Positions 14,986 through 16,298 of a DNA stretch of 16,298 nucleotides are shown in pieces. Within the stretch, counting starts at the first letter, position 1. Every line of letters begins with the position of its first letter. This DNA comes from Pseudomonadota bacterium (GTDB lineage: Bacteria; Desulfobacterota; Syntrophobacteria; Syntrophobacterales; Syntrophobacteraceae). The DNA is taken from assembly GCA_023442755.1 (NCBI GenBank), contig JAEZXS010000257.1:1-16298 (forward strand), read 5' to 3'. The position numbers and the translations under genes are program-made. The notes below the pieces were generated by a model. It was not told the origin of the DNA. It ran no database searches and worked only from the letters and a program-made list of their open reading frames with translations.

Positions 14986-15411
14986 CTATACGGCTGCCTG
15001 AACTGAGCGGTTGAGAGGCGAAGGTCCAAGCTCGCGAACCTTTTCCGTCATGCTGGTCACCGCCTCAGTGAACTTGTCGGCTTCCGCCGAAGAACACCAG
15101 ACGACCTGAAAACGCTCCTTTTCCAGCCCTAGCGCCTCCACTCCCTGTTCGATGACTGCCGATCGTGCCTGTGTCTTGTGATTACCATCCTGGTAATGAC
15201 ATTCTCCGAGGTGTCAGCCCATCACCATGACGGCGTCCGCTCCCAGGTTGAATGCCTGAGCGACCAGCCGGGGGTGGACCATGCCGGAACACATTACACG
15301 GACCAGCCGGATATTGGGAGGGTACTGCATCCGCGATATGCCGGCGAGATCGGCAGCGGCATAGGTGCACCAATTACAGGTGAAACCTATTATTTTGGGT
15401 TCGAAAGACAT
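14986..15411 (-). CDS. mvhD: MvhD, selenoprotein (UGA at 15214-15216 = Sec66)
   Basis: MvhD is the [2Fe-2S] protein linking the hydrogenase (MvhAG) to heterodisulfide reductase HdrA. The frame first gives 65 aa ending ADAVMVMG, then meets UGA, then continues HLGECHYQDGNHKT and on to TAG at 14986-14988, for 141 aa, the normal size. The family motif is GCHxGxCHYxxGN, so UGA takes the place of the first cysteine. Other cysteines are C12 and C15 (FTCNWCTY), C41 (MCSG) and C71. The ATG at 15411 has AAGGAG 7 nt upstream. It lies 43 nt after the hdrA stop, and its own stop abuts the ribosome site of mvhG. Selenocysteine MvhD/VhuD is known in some methanogens. A hairpin after the UGA supports decoding. 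Confidence 0.93.
15177..15201 (-). promoter_or_regulatory. SECIS-like hairpin of mvhD
   Basis: On the minus strand TGTCATTACC pairs with GGTAATCACA around the loop AGGAT: nine pairs and one C-C mismatch. Counting the U of UGA as 1, the loop covers 26-30, the same place and size as in mvhA, and both loops have GGA at 27-29. The stem encodes the conserved CHYQDGNH stretch of MvhD. Confidence 0.8.
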
Positions 15412-15454
15412 GATTGGTCTCCTTGGTTCAGCTCTATCCGTTCTTCGATCCTTC

Positions 15455-16298
15455 TCATATCGTCAATGCCGCTTCCACCTGGGCGGAAATCTGTTCGAGA
15501 GAGAAGCCGGCAACATAAATGCCTTCCTTCGGACAGGTCGCCTGGCACATGCCGCAGCCCTTGCACTGGGCGACGTTCACGTCTATACGGGACGTCTTTC
15601 TGCCATCCTCGGCCGTGTCCCTCGTGAGGGAGAGGGCCTTGTAGGGGCACACATCCAGGCAGAGTGCGCATCCGTCGCACTTTGAAGCCACCACCGTCGC
15701 CTTGATCGGCTCAAGGCTTATCCGCTCGTTGGCAAGTACGGTCATGGCGCGCGCCGCGGCCGCCTTTGCCTGCGAGATCGCCTCATCGACCGGTTTGGGG
15801 TAGTGGGCGAGGCCCGCCATATAGATGCCGTCGGCCGCAAAATCGACCGGCCGCAGCTTGGCGTGGGCTTCCTGGAGAAAACCGTCGGAATCGGTCGGAA
15901 GCTTGTAGATGTTGGCGAGTTCCGCAGTTCCCCGATTCGGGACGATTGCGGTTGCCAGAACGACGACGTCGGCTATGATCCTGAGCGGTTCGTGCAGAAC
16001 GTGGTCCCAGGCGATCACTTCCATCCGGCGGCGATCGAGTTCCTTGATCGAGGGTTTTCCGTGCAGGTCGTAGTTCAGGAAGATGACGCCCTTTTCGCGC
16101 GCTTTCCTGTACAGCTCTTCGCGCTCTCCGTACGTTCTCAGGTCGCGGTACAGGATGAAGACCTCCCGCTCGGGATTTTCTTCTTTGAGCTGTATGGCCG
16201 CCTGGACCGAATGCGTACAGCACACTCTGGAGCAATACATCCTTTCTTCGCTCCGGGAGCCCACGCACTGGACGAACACATAGCTTCGCGCCTCCTGG
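15455..16298 (-). CDS. hdrA: Heterodisulfide reductase subunit A (HdrA), N-terminus outside the window
   Basis: C-terminal 280 residues of HdrA, the FAD and iron-sulfur subunit where electron bifurcation takes place in Hdr-Mvh complexes. The frame is open through the right edge (QEARSYVFVQCVGSR), so the 5' part is missing. Visible parts are YCSRVCCTHS near the edge, typical of HdrA, then the end of the flavin domain (VVVLATAIVPN, GIYMAGLAHYPKPVDEAISQAKAAA, which resembles an FAD-closing motif). Two [4Fe-4S] ferredoxin motifs follow: CDGCALCLDVCP and CKGCGMCQATCP. It ends at TGA, 43 nt before mvhD. HdrB and HdrC are not visible, so the partner reductase may lie upstream or be of another type. 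It heads the visible part of the operon, with hydrogenase genes directly behind. Confidence 0.95.
   Translation of the reverse strand, partial: QEARSYVFVQCVGSRSEERMYCSRVCCTHSVQAAIQLKEENPEREVFILYRDLRTYGEREELYRKAREKGVIFLNYDLHGKPSIKELDRRRMEVIAWDHVLHEPLRIIADVVVLATAIVPNRGTAELANIYKLPTDSDGFLQEAHAKLRPVDFAADGIYMAGLAHYPKPVDEAISQAKAAAARAMTVLANERISLEPIKATVVASKCDGCALCLDVCPYKALSLTRDTAEDGRKTSRIDVNVAQCKGCGMCQATCPKEGIYVAGFSLEQISAQVEAALTI

Noticed and set aside
15214..15216. mvhD as a 65-aa fragment with a nonsense mutation
   Set aside because: UGA sits at the family cysteine and the read-through restores a full MvhD with a good hairpin.
15455..15457. The TGA ending hdrA as another selenocysteine codon
   Set aside because: The frame meets TAG after six more codons, no hairpin with a loop at 26 is evident, and no conserved family sequence follows.

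Overview
The window looks like chromosome of an anaerobic, selenocysteine-using bacterium, most likely a sulfate-reducing or syntrophic deltaproteobacterium (Desulfobacterota; a Syntrophobacter-like organism is my best guess). The reasons are an HdrA/MvhDGA module of the kind found in methanogens and in such bacteria, two in-frame UGA codons in classical selenocysteine positions, moderately high GC, and a REP-type palindrome pair. The taxon is an inference; no marker gene is present.

Region 1 (1-7853, minus strand) is a seven-gene glycan operon. In transcription order it encodes an SDR epimerase like dTDP-L-rhamnose 4-epimerase, an SDR epimerase like CDP-paratose/tyvelose 2-epimerase, a B12-binding radical SAM enzyme, a GT4-type glycosyltransferase, and three paralogous CgeB-like glycosyltransferases, the last cut by the window edge. 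The first four genes are joined by 4-base start/stop overlaps (ATGA, GTGA, ATGA). The likely job is to make and transfer an unusual, perhaps radically modified, sugar to a surface glycan.

Region 2 (7854-10774) holds a 445-bp spacer, an unrecognised 165-aa protein on the minus strand, and a divergent OPT-family transporter on the plus strand. A perfect 8+8 palindrome lies in the divergent spacer. Region 3 (10775-11534) is non-coding, with an inverted REP pair, an 11-bp-periodic GCAC array and a terminator for the operon on its right.

Region 4 (11535-16298, minus strand) is the highlight: hdrA (5' end missing)-mvhD-mvhG-mvhA-85-aa CPSC protein-CBS/ACT protein. A plain ORF caller truncates mvhD to 65 aa and mvhA to 449 aa. 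Both stops are UGA exactly where the families carry a cysteine (MvhD GUHxGxCHY, MvhA DPUxxC). Read through, they give a 141-aa MvhD and a 485-aa MvhA. Each UGA is followed by a hairpin whose 5-nt loop, with GGA at its centre, starts at exactly the 26th nucleotide counted from the U of UGA, as expected for bacterial SECIS elements. The product would be a [NiFeSe] hydrogenase passing H2 electrons through a selenium-containing MvhD to HdrA for flavin-based electron bifurcation or its reverse. The CBS/ACT protein may sense nucleotides or another small ligand.
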